A stretch of 64,000 nucleotides of DNA from Chrysomallon squamiferum (lineage: Eukaryota > Mollusca > Gastropoda > Neomphalida > Peltospiridae). Below are positions 1 to 13,128 of the stretch, one piece after another (position 1 is the stretch's first letter; each line of letters starts with the position of its first letter). Location of the stretch: assembly GCA_012295275.1 (NCBI GenBank), contig CM022671.1, forward strand, positions 14,635,456-14,699,455, given 5' to 3'. The notes beneath the pieces were generated by a model that was not told the DNA's origin, did no database searches, and saw only the letters and a list, made by a program, of their open reading frames with translations. Both the position numbers and the translations under genes were made by a program.

Positions 1-325
1 GTGTGTGTGTGTGTGTGTGTGTGTGTTCTGTTTGTATTTATGCATACAGGTATCTGTGGATGTGGGTGTGTGTGTGTGTGTGTTGTGTGTGTGTGTGTGT
101 GTTTGTAGTTGTGTGGTTAATGGGTGTTTTGTGTGGTGTGTGTGTGTGGGTGTGAATATATGGTGTGTGTTTCTGTTTGTAAGATCCAGGGATCCCTGAC
201 ATGTCAGATGTACAGACAGTTTGTGTGTGTGACATTTGTATTTATGCATATAGGTATCTGTGTGTGTGTGTGTGTATGTGTGTTGTGTTTCTGTTTGTAC
301 AAGACAGAACCAGAAGATGAAACAT

Positions 326-357
<32 letters not shown>

Positions 358-480
358 ACAAGTTTGTGTGTGTTTCTTTTGTAAACATCCAGGTAAGATT
401 TTCTTGTGTTTCTTTTACATTTAGCATACAGGTATTTGTGTGTGTGTGTGTGTGTTTGAAATGAGGCAAAAACTGACATC
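1..480. repeat. Compound (GT)n array with ~200-bp higher-order unit
   Basis: Long GT runs alternate with short unique segments. A segment of the form TTTATGCATAYAGGTATCTG recurs at about 31-58 and 235-262, with a degenerate third copy near 415-440. The array is therefore an irregular higher-order repeat with a spacing of about 180-205 bp, not a plain microsatellite. The reading frames across it are only GT or CA translations and are not genes. Confidence 0.8.
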
Positions 481-1394
481 TTTTTGATTGCATAGATGTC
501 AGTAGACTTCAGACAGTAACTGTAGACATAAACAAATTCATTCTACTGGAATAGAGATTTATATATTAAAGTTTCTAAATAAAATCTATGTATAGAAAAA
601 AAAAAAAAAAGTAAATTTTCAGTTCTGGTATGAGGCATTTGCCTCAATGGATTATGGCCATGTTATATACATACATTATATATCTATATATCTATATCTG
701 TTCCATTTATTCAACCATCTATCTACCTATCTGTCTATCTATAAACATATACATATACATACATACATTATATATCAAACACACACACATGCATTCAGAT
801 GCATACATCTGTCATTATAAATATACATATACACACACATACACACATGCATACATACATACATACTTACATATATATATATATATATATACATATCCAT
901 ACACACACACACACACACATACATACATACATACACACAAACATAAGTAATATATGGATCAAAATATTTTTAACATAATTATTTCTAATTTAATTATATA
1001 AAATTAAAATTGAATAACTTCTAATTTCTTTATTGTGTCAGATCTTTCTAATATAAAATTTTGAGAGAAAAATTCAATATTTAATGCGTGTTTTCTGTGT
1101 GTTTTATCTTATTTTCTTCTTCTTCTTTATTTTTATTGTTTTTTATTTTTAAATTTTTAATTTCTTTCTTTCTTTCTTTCTGTCTGTCTTTCTTTCTTTC
1201 TTTCTTTATTTATTTATTATTTAAACATACATTTTTTTACACTGGTAAAAATTGTAAATGAAGCAGTTTCTGACTGGAACATGGAAAGTTAATGAATTAA
1301 TCCCTGGCGCAATTCTTCCAGCACAGTGGACAGAGGGAAGCAAGTACATAATTATTTGCCCTGTTTTTTTTTTATTTAAATAACTGTATTTCAG
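481..1394. other. Non-coding, repeat-rich; probably intron of the receptor gene
   Basis: This stretch holds an A14 run near 597-610, a TA/CA/TACATA-rich array at about 665-945, and a TTTC-type repeat at about 1158-1213. It ends in a polypyrimidine tract and an acceptor AG at 1393-1394. No coding exon is visible. It is most simply an intron of the IL-17 receptor-like gene whose 5' exons lie before the window. Confidence 0.6.
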
Positions 1395-3580
1395 GAAGCA
1401 GCCAAGTGTCAACAGCAGAAACGACAACAGCAGCATCAATCAGAAGCTGTAGTTCTTGGAAGCCAGAGAACTTTCATGCTGAACCAGATTTCCAGAGAAG
1501 AAGTGTCACAGTGAACTGGAAAACATTGAACACTGACATAAACGTTGAAGTTGGTCTCATGTCAGCGGACAATCCAGACTCCTTTCCACTGTCTTCAGCA
1601 ACTCTTCATGGTCAGTTTTTATCATGAAATAAACACTTGTATTTAATTCATCTTAAAACATAATGAACGGGATTACGTTTAAACATTTATATTTAATTCA
1701 TTTTAAAACATAATGAATGGGATTACGTTTAAATCATTTATATTTAATTCATTTTAAAACTTAATGAAGAGGATTATGTTTAAACATTTATATTTAATTC
1801 ATTTTAAAACTTAATGAACGGGATTACGTTTAAACATTTGTATTTAATTCATTTTAAACCTGAATGATGAGATTACATTTTGAAAATGATTTTTTTAAAG
1901 TTTTTTCTATGTGAATGCTTTAGTAGGATGTAAAATAAGTTAATAATCTGGAGTCAGTTTACTACATTAAATAATGTCTTGTTATGAGGATATACACATT
2001 TTTTTTTTAAATTATTATATTTTTAAATTTTTGTTTAAATTAAGAGAAACATTGTTATAAATAATTATCAAATTTGTTCCCTTCTTGAATGTGTTGAAAT
2101 GATGTGGAAGTACAGTAAACACAGCTTAACTTAAACAAGGGAGGCATCTGCCCCCACAAATTCAGACAAATTGGTGGGGCGAATTCTAGCAAGGCAAGAA
2201 AAAAAACAAAAATTTATTTCTAGTTGTATGTTGTGTGATTTGTGTTAACTGTTTGTATTCAGTTGATAAAAAACCTCTGTGTGTGTGTGTGTGGAAATAG
2301 CTACTTATGTTTTGGGCCATAGTTACGCATATGCAGTGAAATGATATACAACATGCATTACAAATACTGTTTATTCTGTTTTTTCAGTCTTTAGCCATGT
2401 TAAAGTATAATGGATGCAAGTTCAGTATTTACAGTCGCTGTTTGATTTTATTGCAGGATGTCTCCTCTCTGTCTGTGACCTTTCAGAACATTTCAGATGG
2501 AAACTACAGGGCAGTGGTAACAGATTTTAAATTCCACAAATGAATATTACCAAATATTACCATTTTAAATTATATTAAAGTGTATAATTTGAAAAAACAA
2601 AATAAATAAGTTAAAATATTTAGTACTTAACCTTCAGATTTAAGATGAAATTTGTAAAAACATTCACACATATATACACACACACATATATATATAAAGT
2701 ATTACAAATAAGACCACAACTTCTTTAATAATAATTGTCAAATTAAAAAATATGTTAATTAAGAATAAAGCTTATAATAATGTAAAAAAAAGAAAAAAAA
2801 GAAAAGGAAATTTAAAATTAATATGTATCATATATTTAGTATGTTTCATTTAAAATATAAAAGAGTAGCTTGTGTTCACATTGTAAATGTTGTTTCCATA
2901 AATTAGCCACTTTCTTAATTTTATTATACTGGGAAATTACTTTTCTATGTGTTTTACATCCATAATGGAAAACTGAAAATGTACTTACTATATTGTCAAC
3001 AAATAAAATATTATTAAGCCAGCATGAGGGATGGTTTCATCTGTGTATGCAAAGTTTCTTTTTCCTTTAATAGGAAATAAAAATTGTTTTGAGTAAAAGT
3101 GGAAAATAATATTAAATTAATAGATTAATTAACACATTTACATGCATTTTTTTGATTATTATTATTACTATTTTGTTGTTGTTGACATTTTCTTTTGGGT
3201 TTTTTTGACATAAATATTTACTTTAATTCCAAAGTCACAATAATGGTTTCATTACTAAGCTTCATTTGCTCTAAAATTACTGACAGTCACTAGCTTTATA
3301 AAGCAATAGAACTATCCAACTTCACTTAATTAGTCCCAAAAATATCATTTGCCATGGTTATGTGTCTGTGCCTGCAATGTAGTTACTGGTGAATAGTTAG
3401 ACTGTCATTGTAAATGTGTTAAATGTTGTTGGTTTGACTCAGGATTTTTTAATGTAAAAAAATGTACCTTGGCTCAAAAAAAGGTTGAAAAACACAGTTA
3501 TAAAGTCTCAAGTATCAACAACTTACTTCTGGAAATACATTAAAAATGATAATTGTCTGATTATAAAAGTTTAAAAAAAA

Positions 3581-3623
<43 letters not shown>

Positions 3624-4382
3624 TTATTCTGTCTAGATTCGCCCATCTTGGGTGCATGGACTGTGACTATGGTGAATATTACGACCAGCCTTGTGAAGTC
3701 AGCTACACTTCCACAGACATCTTCACCTTCACTGTACAACATGGTATTTACTGAAAGTTTATGATTTATCATTCATTTCATACCAGTTTATCTACAGGGG
3801 TGTCGACATTTCAAATCTCAAAGATTTTTTTTAAAAAAAAAACATTAACGAAAATTAAATAGATTAATATTAATTTTATGCTAGATAATTTTCATTTGTA
3901 GATAAAATATGAATATATTAAAAATCTGTTTAGATAAATAAACTTATGTCATAACTTTAGTTTCATCAGTAATCAAAATTTCTGACAGGGTTATTTCAAG
4001 TTTTATTTGTTTTATTTATTACACTATTGGTCAGTTTTAATTGCAGATTGTATTAAAAATTTTCCAGAACAAACAAGTCGTGTAAAACCTGTGGTTGAGG
4101 TTCAAACAAGGAAGAATACAAATTCTGGCTTGTTGTTGTGGTTGTTACTAGGCGTGTCATTGTCTTTCTGTTTACTTATATCCTGTGTGATTTACAGATA
4201 TAAAAATAATCAACACAAACAGATAGCAGGTAATAATGAACATTTGTTTGAAACAAAACAAAATATCATAAATTTACACATTAGCTATATTCAAAGTATT
4301 AATGCAGAATACGAAATCATCTTTTATCTTAATATGCCAATTTCATTTACACACATGTATGCCCACTATACACATGCATTCT

Positions 4383-4425
<43 letters not shown>

Positions 4426-5350
4426 TGCACACACACACACTGTTTGCATACTCTAAAGTATGTTCATATGAAACACTCACTTTATTGACAATGTTTGTAT
4501 TTGTTATATAAAAACTGTTTGTATTCTATTAGAGAATGAATTTTTTATATGTTAGAAGCACACTAACCATATGCAATATGCGAAATAATGAGCTAGTACT
4601 AGACATATCTTATTGTGAATAACTTTTTATAATTGTGTTCACAGAAGTTACTATTAGCATGATGAGTCGAGTGTAATACACAGAACTGTTTTTGTGTTTT
4701 CAGGCTGGAAGAGAAAGTTTTCTAGAACACAGAGAGTGGTGCTTGTTTACTGCAGTGACTGTGAGGAACATCTAGAGGCAGTTTTACAGCTGGTCAAACT
4801 ACTGAAGAAAATGGTCAGTGAGGTCATCTACCCAGACGATCCTAATCTGCTGTCTGCAGTTAAAGAGAACACAGTGCTGTGGGCTGACAATCAGGCGAGG
4901 TGCGACTACAACACTGTCTTTGTCATCGTCTACTCACAGCTGCTACATCAGCTGTACAAGGCGATGTCGGCTGATGAGAACACGTTCAGAATCATTTCCA
5001 ACAACAACCCTGATCCTTTCAAAGACATCGCTCCTCACCTTTTACAGAACCTGAAGACAAAACACAACGTCATTCTTGTTAATCTGGGATACAGGCAGAC
5101 CTCTCCTGCCAGTGCTTTACACAGTATTTCTTGCAAACATTTTGTTCTGACCAAAGACAGTTCTAGTGCTGGCAGCAGAAAAAGACAAATGACAATAGAA
5201 GAATTATTAACTTGGTTTGGTGTTTCTGGAGGAAAGAACAGTTTTGTGGACTCTGAAGAAGAAAAGTGTTTCTGTGAGAGTGTAGACAGAGTGCATCAGT
5301 TTATGGAAAATAATCCACAGTGGTTTGAACACACATTTCTCAATCCGTGA
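1395..5350 (+). CDS. IL-17 receptor-like transmembrane protein with SEFIR domain (3' part)
   Basis: Proteins of this family bind IL-17-type cytokines outside the cell and recruit Act1-like adaptors through an intracellular SEFIR domain. In-window exons: 1395-1610 (extracellular, with a WKPENF segment), 2457-2516 (reads SVTFQNISDGNYRAV in one frame), 3637-3743 (Cys-rich, GCMDCDYGEYYDQPC), 4047-4230 (stalk plus one membrane segment, LLLWLLLGVSLSFCLLISCV) and 4704-5350 (SEFIR exon and stop). The last exon begins GWKRKFSRTQ, then the SEFIR start VVLVYCSDCEEH, and ends FEHTFLNP. Exons 3637, 4047 and 4704 join in phase 1 without problems. Exon 1395-1610 ends in phase 1, but the convincing frame of 2457-2516 needs phase 0 and exon 3637 needs phase 2, so an exon may be missed or the copy damaged. 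The 5' end and signal peptide lie before the window. SEFIR identity is confident; the upstream exon chain is less so. Confidence 0.82.
1630..1884. repeat. 50-bp minisatellite, about 5 copies
   Basis: The motif ATTTAATTCATTTTAAAAC recurs at 1641, 1691, 1742, 1792 and 1842, each followed by a variant of TTAATGAACGGGATTACG. The unit is 50-51 bp with few differences. The array starts about 20 bp after the donor of the receptor exon that ends at 1610. Confidence 0.9.
3582..3619. repeat. (AT)n microsatellite beside a splice acceptor
   Basis: A 38-bp AT run ends about 17 bp before the acceptor of the receptor exon starting at 3637. It occupies the place where the branch point and pyrimidine tract would normally lie. 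Confidence 0.9.
4384..4440. repeat. (CA)n microsatellite
   Basis: CA repeats with GCATG interruptions near 4424-4430, inside the intron between the membrane-segment exon and the SEFIR exon. Confidence 0.9.
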
Positions 5351-6559
5351 ATAATAGGACAATAAAAGAAGTTGCTCAATATAACAAATATTTTCAAACA
5401 TGCCTGGATCATTGCTATTATTTACATGTCATTATTTAAATTCAATTTTCTGGTTACAACAAATGTTTGCTGAAAACGTGAAAATATCCAGCTTAATTTT
5501 ATTGAATAAAATTCCAGAACAGACATTTTCATTTCAGATATCTGCATTCATTTACATTAAACATTTTTGTTGTGGGAGTGTTTACATGCCCCCAGATCCA
5601 CCAAGTAATTCTGGTCAGTTACACGCCTCCATATACATTTCTGCATATGAATGTCATGTGTTTGTGTGTTTGTGTTTTTATGTATTTACAGGCCTATGTA
5701 TCGACCATCACTAATTCAGCATCAGTGTGACCTGCAGGCTAACTAAGGTGGTTGTATTCAGATACACGTTAATAATTCACCACTAAACACTACTGCCAAC
5801 TGTTTACCTTTTGTTTTACAGACAACGGCCACTGCTTTCACTTTACACTGGAAGAAGCATTTTCTTTATTCACTGAAAACTGCAACTAGATTAAAAGTTA
5901 GCTTTTAACAACAAATGGAGAAAAATAATTTGGGGTGCCTGTGATGCCAACAGCATTTAGGCTGATAAAGGGCTGTTAAAGATTAGTGAAAAAGTTCATA
6001 TGAAAACCCAGGAAATTTGAAAAACGTTAGCCAAAATTAGTGCTGGATCACTGATGGAATGGACTAGTGATGCCAGATCACTGATGGTCAACCTGTAGAT
6101 CTGAATATTGTATGAATATCCAGTAACAGTTACTTCTGCATTTAATTTTTATTTTTCACATGATCACTGGAATAATTACCATTAATGTTCATTATGATAT
6201 ATTATAAGTTATAACAGAATTACTTTATTTTGAGCTGTTTAAAAGTTTTAAAGTATGGAAGGTATTTGTTAAGAATATTATTGTTGTTTTGTTTTTATTA
6301 ATTTTGTTTGTATATTCATGGAAGATTTATTTATTTATCCTTTTTTTTATTATTGTTGTTTTTTTCAGGGTTATTTTCTCTGTTGTTGTAATAAATGCAA
6401 ATGTATGCTGCTTATAGAATATTTGGAATTATGATGCAATAATAATAAATTTCAGTTTTAAAAACTTTTCCATTTGAGTTCATCTGTGCATGTTCTTACA
6501 GTTCAAGAATTTCGGTATTGTACAATTGATTTATAGAATTACAGTTTGAATTCTTAGAA
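5351..6559 (+). other. Probable 3' UTR and downstream region of the receptor gene
   Basis: After the stop at 5350 there is AT-rich sequence without a supported exon. AATAAA-type signals occur near 5503, 6391 and 6444, and the transcript may end at one of these. An open frame at 5400-5714 looks like chance. Confidence 0.5.
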
Positions 6560-6560
6560 A

Positions 6561-6654
<94 letters not shown>
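6560..6654. repeat. (GT)n(GA)n compound microsatellite
   Basis: About 20 bp of GT is followed by about 75 bp of GA, between the receptor gene and the left arm of the inverted repeat. Confidence 0.95.
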
Positions 6655-6656
<2 letters not shown>

Positions 6657-6787
6657 ATATATTAATTTAAATTAGGAAATCATTAAAAAAAAAAAAAAGA
6701 TTCTGTACCTTCTGAAACATGATAAATATAATTATGAGAATAAATTTAAGAAATCTGTGCATAGAAAACTTTCTGACTGGGGATAGC

Positions 6788-7037
6788 ATTTATTTACACA
6801 TCAAGCGAAAAAAGATGAAATTTAATTAAAATAAGAAATCAGTGCTACGATTTCTCTGCAGTCATTTGTGTATGAACTGAGACATTTCAATTAACAGTCA
6901 ATACAACGCACTGACAGACTCGGTGAAACGTGTAGAACCAGAAGACATGTTTAAAATTTATAACAACTCGGTGGCTTTAAGGTTTCAGTCCATTTCTGTT
7001 GTTATTCAAATTCTGTTCCTGACTTCTTGACGTGTAA
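6788..7037 (+). repeat. Left arm of a ~250-bp inverted repeat
   Basis: The core 6809-7018 matches the reverse complement of 11092-11301 with only two mismatches that I could count over about 210 bp. Homology continues more weakly outward (shared TTTATTTACACAT) and inward (shared TTGACGTGTAA). The two arms enclose about 4 kb. No open frame in the arm looks coding. Confidence 0.92.
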
Positions 7038-8790
<1,753 letters not shown>

Positions 8791-10254
8791 ATGGCAAACT
8801 TATGTTCGACTCTTCAAGCTCTGCATAAAAACATCCTAAGTGATTCTGATTCTGAATCAGAGACTCAGAACGGCATCGGATTATCAACACTTCCCCATCA
8901 TACACAGCGCCGTAGTGTGAGTTCTTCGAGTGACGGAAGTTTTGTTCATTCTGTTAAACTGAACAGCAGACTGAAACAACAAAAGATCAGCAGTACAAGT
9001 GACACATCTTTGACGAGCGATTCGAGAACCCGAGAAAGGGTTAACGAAGGCAGCAGTAGAGAGATCCCACAGACGAAAGCAGACGTAATTCTTTCGATGA
9101 AGTGTTTGTTCCACTGACAAATAAATGTGGTCGTCAGTGCTTTTCAGGACCGGTGTACATCAGGTGCAGATGTTGTGGACGACTTAAAAAACCAGGAGCC
9201 AAAAGCCAGAATGAGGTATTACAGTCTGGGACAGCGCAGTCAAAATCCTGCAGAAACGGCTCTTCTGTTCAAACAGCTGACAGTATCGAGGACGACAAAC
9301 CGCCACCCATTCCAGAACGAAGACCTATTATAAAAACAAAACCTGACACTTTTCAGCCGACACAAATTAACAAAAACGACTTCTTGCGTTATAAACCCGA
9401 GAAACACATCACTTTCAGTGATGTCATAAACAATAATGCCACTACAGATGCTGGCAGGAAGACGACTGATTTCAGTATAGAAAATCGTTTATCTGCGTGG
9501 GCAGAACGAACACGTACAACATATTATAACTCCTTAAACGTGTCCCCTGCTGAAACAGACGCAAGAAAACTTCCACGTTACGAAGGTATAATTTTCACAC
9601 ACACACACACACACGCACACACTCTTTCTTAAATCGATTAAATTAAACATTAGAATGTGTTGCACTGGTTTCATGTTCAATGCATTTATCTAATATTAAG
9701 GATATTTGTATATTATGTATATTGTATATATCTATATATGTAAGTATGTGCGTATGTATGTATAAGAAAACAGATTTATTTTATTTCTATGCATATTATA
9801 AATGCTTCTAAATAAACTAGACCTGCTATTATTACCACAGTCATCACTGCTACTACTACCACTACTACTACCACCACCACAATAGTAGTAGTAGTAGTAA
9901 TAGTAGTAATTGTAATACCATTACTTTTTGTCCTTTTCGATTTCTTCTATATATTGTCACCACCATCATTACGTAAAATATTGTACAATCGATGCTTGAT
10001 GTAAAACATCCTTAACTTATTTCATAGATCTCATTGGTGCAAGAACATTCGGTTTCCAAACGGAAGCTAAAGGGAATTCACTGAATGACTATAGAGAAGA
10101 AAGCCGTGACTCGCCTGTGCTGCCAAGCTTGAAATGGGAATCACTTTCTCCTGATCCTCCTGACACATTTGACAGAGAAAAAATTGTTGTAACTGAATCC
10201 TCGTCTGCACTGAACGAACATTCTAAGAAAACTGTTGTTGAATATTTGGTGTGA
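8791..10254 (+). CDS. Unrecognised polar, Ser-rich protein, two exons, with an apparent frameshift
   Basis: I do not recognise the family. Reading starts at ATG 8791 (MANLCSTLQALHKN), passes Ser-rich, acidic and basic sequence, and stays open to 9117. The plausible continuation lies in another frame, open from 9060 after a TAG at 9057-9059: SRRNSFDEVFVPLTNKCGRQ, then a Cys cluster (CRCCGRLKKP), a proline motif (PPPIPERRP) and a polar tail. Moving between frames in the 9060-9117 overlap needs a -1 shift; no slippery heptamer is visible and no intron of normal size fits. The exon ends at 9585 (GAA G, GTATAA donor) and joins in phase 1 to 10028-10254, ending VVEYLV. No membrane segment or signal peptide is seen, so it is probably soluble and disordered. 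The gene lies wholly inside the inverted repeat. It could be a live gene with a sequencing or assembly indel, or a recent pseudogene. Confidence 0.5.
9838..9912. repeat. Degenerate ACT/ACC/AGT trinucleotide tract in the intron
   Basis: Imperfect CTACTACCACTACTA and AGTAGTAGT runs face each other and could fold as a short imperfect hairpin. It lies within the single intron of the gene at 8791-10254. Confidence 0.75.
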
Positions 10255-10599
10255 AAAGTTTTGCAGCATATTTATTTTTATTTAACAAGGAATTTGCGCA
10301 GACAGTATATTAATTTATTCTAAATAAAGAATTTTCACAGGAAATACATGAGTTTTAATTCTAATTTTTATTCCCATTTTGTTGGAGCACATCGAGTTTT
10401 CCGATACTTTGCAGATACATATGTCAGCTGTATCCATATTACTATCAAAGGCTTTGTTAGCAGAGTTAAAAGGCAATAATAATTTTGATTTGTGTTATCT
10501 AATAGACAGATTATTCTGACTTAATAATATTGAAATTACATTCGTCTTTCGTTTTGTTTAAAAAGAATAGTATAACAAGAAATTAGGTTTAAAGCTATT

Positions 10600-10850
10600 A
10601 TTCGTAATTTGTATTCATTCTTTAATCCTTTAATATGACGCACGCACGCACACAGACACACTCACATACCCATAACTTCTCATGAGACCTCAGTACATTA
10701 ATGTGACTACCATTTCATAATAGCTATGATTCATGATTTGTATTCATTCTTTAATCCTTTAATATGACCAGTATTTTTGATAACACACCCACACACATGT
10801 AACTTTTAATGAGTCTTTAATCCATTAATATGACTAATTAGTTCATGATT
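10600..10850. repeat. ~129-bp tandem duplication
   Basis: The sequence 10607-10639 (ATTTGTATTCATTC and onward to TTTAATATGAC) is repeated at 10736-10768. Each copy is followed by CA-rich sequence and a second, diverged half-unit that again ends TTAATATGACTA or TTAATGTGACTA. It lies just inside the right arm of the inverted repeat. Confidence 0.75.
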
Positions 10851-10968
10851 GCTATTACAGATAATTAATGAATGTCCAGTTATAAATGTAAAATCAACTT
10901 TCCATTCGTTATTTCCTCAATAAAGGTTGTTATTTTCGTAAACCCTAAATGTATAAAGGCTGCGACAA

Positions 10969-11331
<363 letters not shown>

Positions 11332-11748
11332 AAGGGGGGGGGGTTGTTGTATTTTTTAAATCGTGAGTTTTGGGTTATTTTCTTTTGCGCACTGATTTCT
11401 AAAATTTGTTATTACATTTGAAAACCCGTAGAAAAATGTTATATTATTAATAACACAAATAAATAAATTTCTCTTTCGCCGATTCAAAACACACACAGAC
11501 GCACACACACACACACCCAATGCTAATCGTAACTAAATTCTTCAAACAGCCTTGATATAAATAGAAATGATGACGTCACAGATAAATGACGTGATTTATA
11601 TTAGGTAAATCACCTAAAGAACAGCAAACAACATCGTGGGTGTAAAATCGTGAGTTGGAACTAAAATTACTTTCTTGGTGAGATTTACATACACTATACC
11701 CTCCACATTTCGATTTTAACACAAATACTGCGCTACAGATGGAATCAA
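11332..11748 (+). promoter_or_regulatory. Upstream region of the EGF gene with TATA and CRE elements
   Basis: TATAAATA lies at 11556-11563. A full CRE palindrome TGACGTCA lies at 11571-11578 and a CRE-like half site ATGACGTG at 11586-11593. The CRE sits just 3' of the TATA-like box, so transcription probably starts around 11585-11600, giving a 5' UTR of about 150 bases. This is inferred from motifs alone. Confidence 0.45.
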
Positions 11749-13047
11749 ATGAACATAACACCACAGAGGATATGTCTATTAATTCTGATTACGCATATAT
11801 ATTTATTTCGCACGTCTGATGCGCCGCATGGCACTGAAACAAAAGATAACGATTTTCCCGTTGATAAAACTAAATTTGACCAGATTTCACAAATAACTTA
11901 CAGATCAGTCAAGACAGCATTGTTTAATGACTGGCGTATCCAGTTCTATAATAGTTCAGTGAACAAATCTGAATATGATCAAAACCAAACATTCATTTTA
12001 GCAAACAAAAGAAAAAAAAGATCCATTGATTACAGAACCGCATTTCAAATTATTGGAGTTTTCTTGGCAATGCACAAGTATTTTGAAACCGACAGGAGAA
12101 AGCAAGGTAAATTCAGAACCTTTTTTCGAGGATTTCCCTCACCACCGTTCATGCACCCGGACCTTCAGAAAACGTGTGGTAGAGGTTTTCACGTATGTGT
12201 TGAGGAACTGTTTAAGATGAGCAAAATGAACAGACGTTTGAGTAAGCTTATTGCCACAAGATTCACTAATTTACCCGACTGGCAAGATTATGCTTCAGAG
12301 AAAGAAACTGAAAATTATTTTTATCCCCTGGCTAGCTGGATGGAGTATTTTGCATACAAGACAACTGCAAGCTACTTCATGTGCTGGTACACAATGATGA
12401 AGGAACATCAGCTGGCACATTTCATGGATGGAAGAAACTGCCTGTATTTTTTAAACCTGGCAGGACTTGGAGAAGTCGTCGATTTCAGATCTGATAAAAA
12501 ACCGTTTCAGTGCGCAATGATACTCTTCTGCCCCGACCCCTGTTACGGCAGAAACGACAACGGTAATTTGTACACGCCGGGCCACATCGCCACAGACAAG
12601 GGCAACCCGTGCCGCAGGTTCAGAAACAAAACCTGCAAGGTCATCCCTGATGACAACAACGACTTCCTGGGTCTGTTATGGAACAAATTCAATGTGACCT
12701 GCAGCTGCCTGGGTAAAGGTCGGGGATTTAAATACGATTCACGTAACCAGAAGTGTGTCGACATTAATGAATGCGCCGAAAAACGACATCCTTGTAGCAA
12801 TGGCAAAGTCTGCATAAATTTTATTGGCGGATATGCATGCACGTGCAGGAAAGGATATAAATTTAACATGGACGCGCAAATGTGTGAAACACCAGAAGAA
12901 ACCAAAATTCGCGAAATGAATCGTTTAAAGCGACAAAAAGGAATAAATGCTGCAAATAATGTATTTGTTAACGATATACTGTTTATTGCAGTATTAAGTC
13001 ATTCATTTGTAGATTCGTTGGTATGGCTATTGAAACAATGTCATTAA
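11749..13047 (+). CDS. Secreted or surface EGF-domain protein, intronless
   Basis: A single uninterrupted 432-residue frame. It opens with a signal peptide (ICLLILITHIYLF, about residues 8-20), then a polar N-terminal region with N-glycosylation sequons (NSS, NKS, NQT) and a furin-like site KRKKRS at residues 87-92. A Cys-containing central domain follows, with HMDG-like FMDGRNCLYFL and FCPDPCYGRNDNG segments. A calcium-binding EGF domain begins DINECAEKRHPC near residue 338 and ends near 378. The C-terminus has a hydrophobic stretch (ILFIAVLSHSFVDSLVWLL) that could be a GPI-attachment signal or membrane anchor. I do not recognise the central domain and assign no named orthologue. Lack of introns in an intron-rich region suggests an old retrocopy or an intronless family. 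Calcium binding rests on the DxNEC pattern. Confidence 0.85.
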   Translation: MNITPQRICLLILITHIYLFRTSDAPHGTETKDNDFPVDKTKFDQISQITYRSVKTALFNDWRIQFYNSSVNKSEYDQNQTFILANKRKKRSIDYRTAFQIIGVFLAMHKYFETDRRKQGKFRTFFRGFPSPPFMHPDLQKTCGRGFHVCVEELFKMSKMNRRLSKLIATRFTNLPDWQDYASEKETENYFYPLASWMEYFAYKTTASYFMCWYTMMKEHQLAHFMDGRNCLYFLNLAGLGEVVDFRSDKKPFQCAMILFCPDPCYGRNDNGNLYTPGHIATDKGNPCRRFRNKTCKVIPDDNNDFLGLLWNKFNVTCSCLGKGRGFKYDSRNQKCVDINECAEKRHPCSNGKVCINFIGGYACTCRKGYKFNMDAQMCETPEETKIREMNRLKRQKGINAANNVFVNDILFIAVLSHSFVDSLVWLLKQCH

Positions 13048-13081
13048 ATATTTCATTATCACCAATTTTTAAATTAATAAA

Positions 13082-13082
13082 A

Positions 13083-13127
<45 letters not shown>

Positions 13128-13128
13128 G
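13082..13128. repeat. (ATT)n microsatellite in the 3' UTR region
   Basis: ATT repeats directly follow an AATAAAAATT sequence about 30 bases after the stop of the EGF gene, which could be its polyadenylation signal. Confidence 0.9.

Noticed and set aside
5-493. Overlapping open frames on both strands in the GT array
   Set aside because: They are translations of GT/CA repeats (runs of Cys-Val or Thr-His) with no other coding feature.
4655-4680. TGATGAGTCGAGTG, reminiscent of a hammerhead ribozyme core
   Set aside because: The required GAAA part of the core and flanking stems are absent, so it is not a hammerhead.
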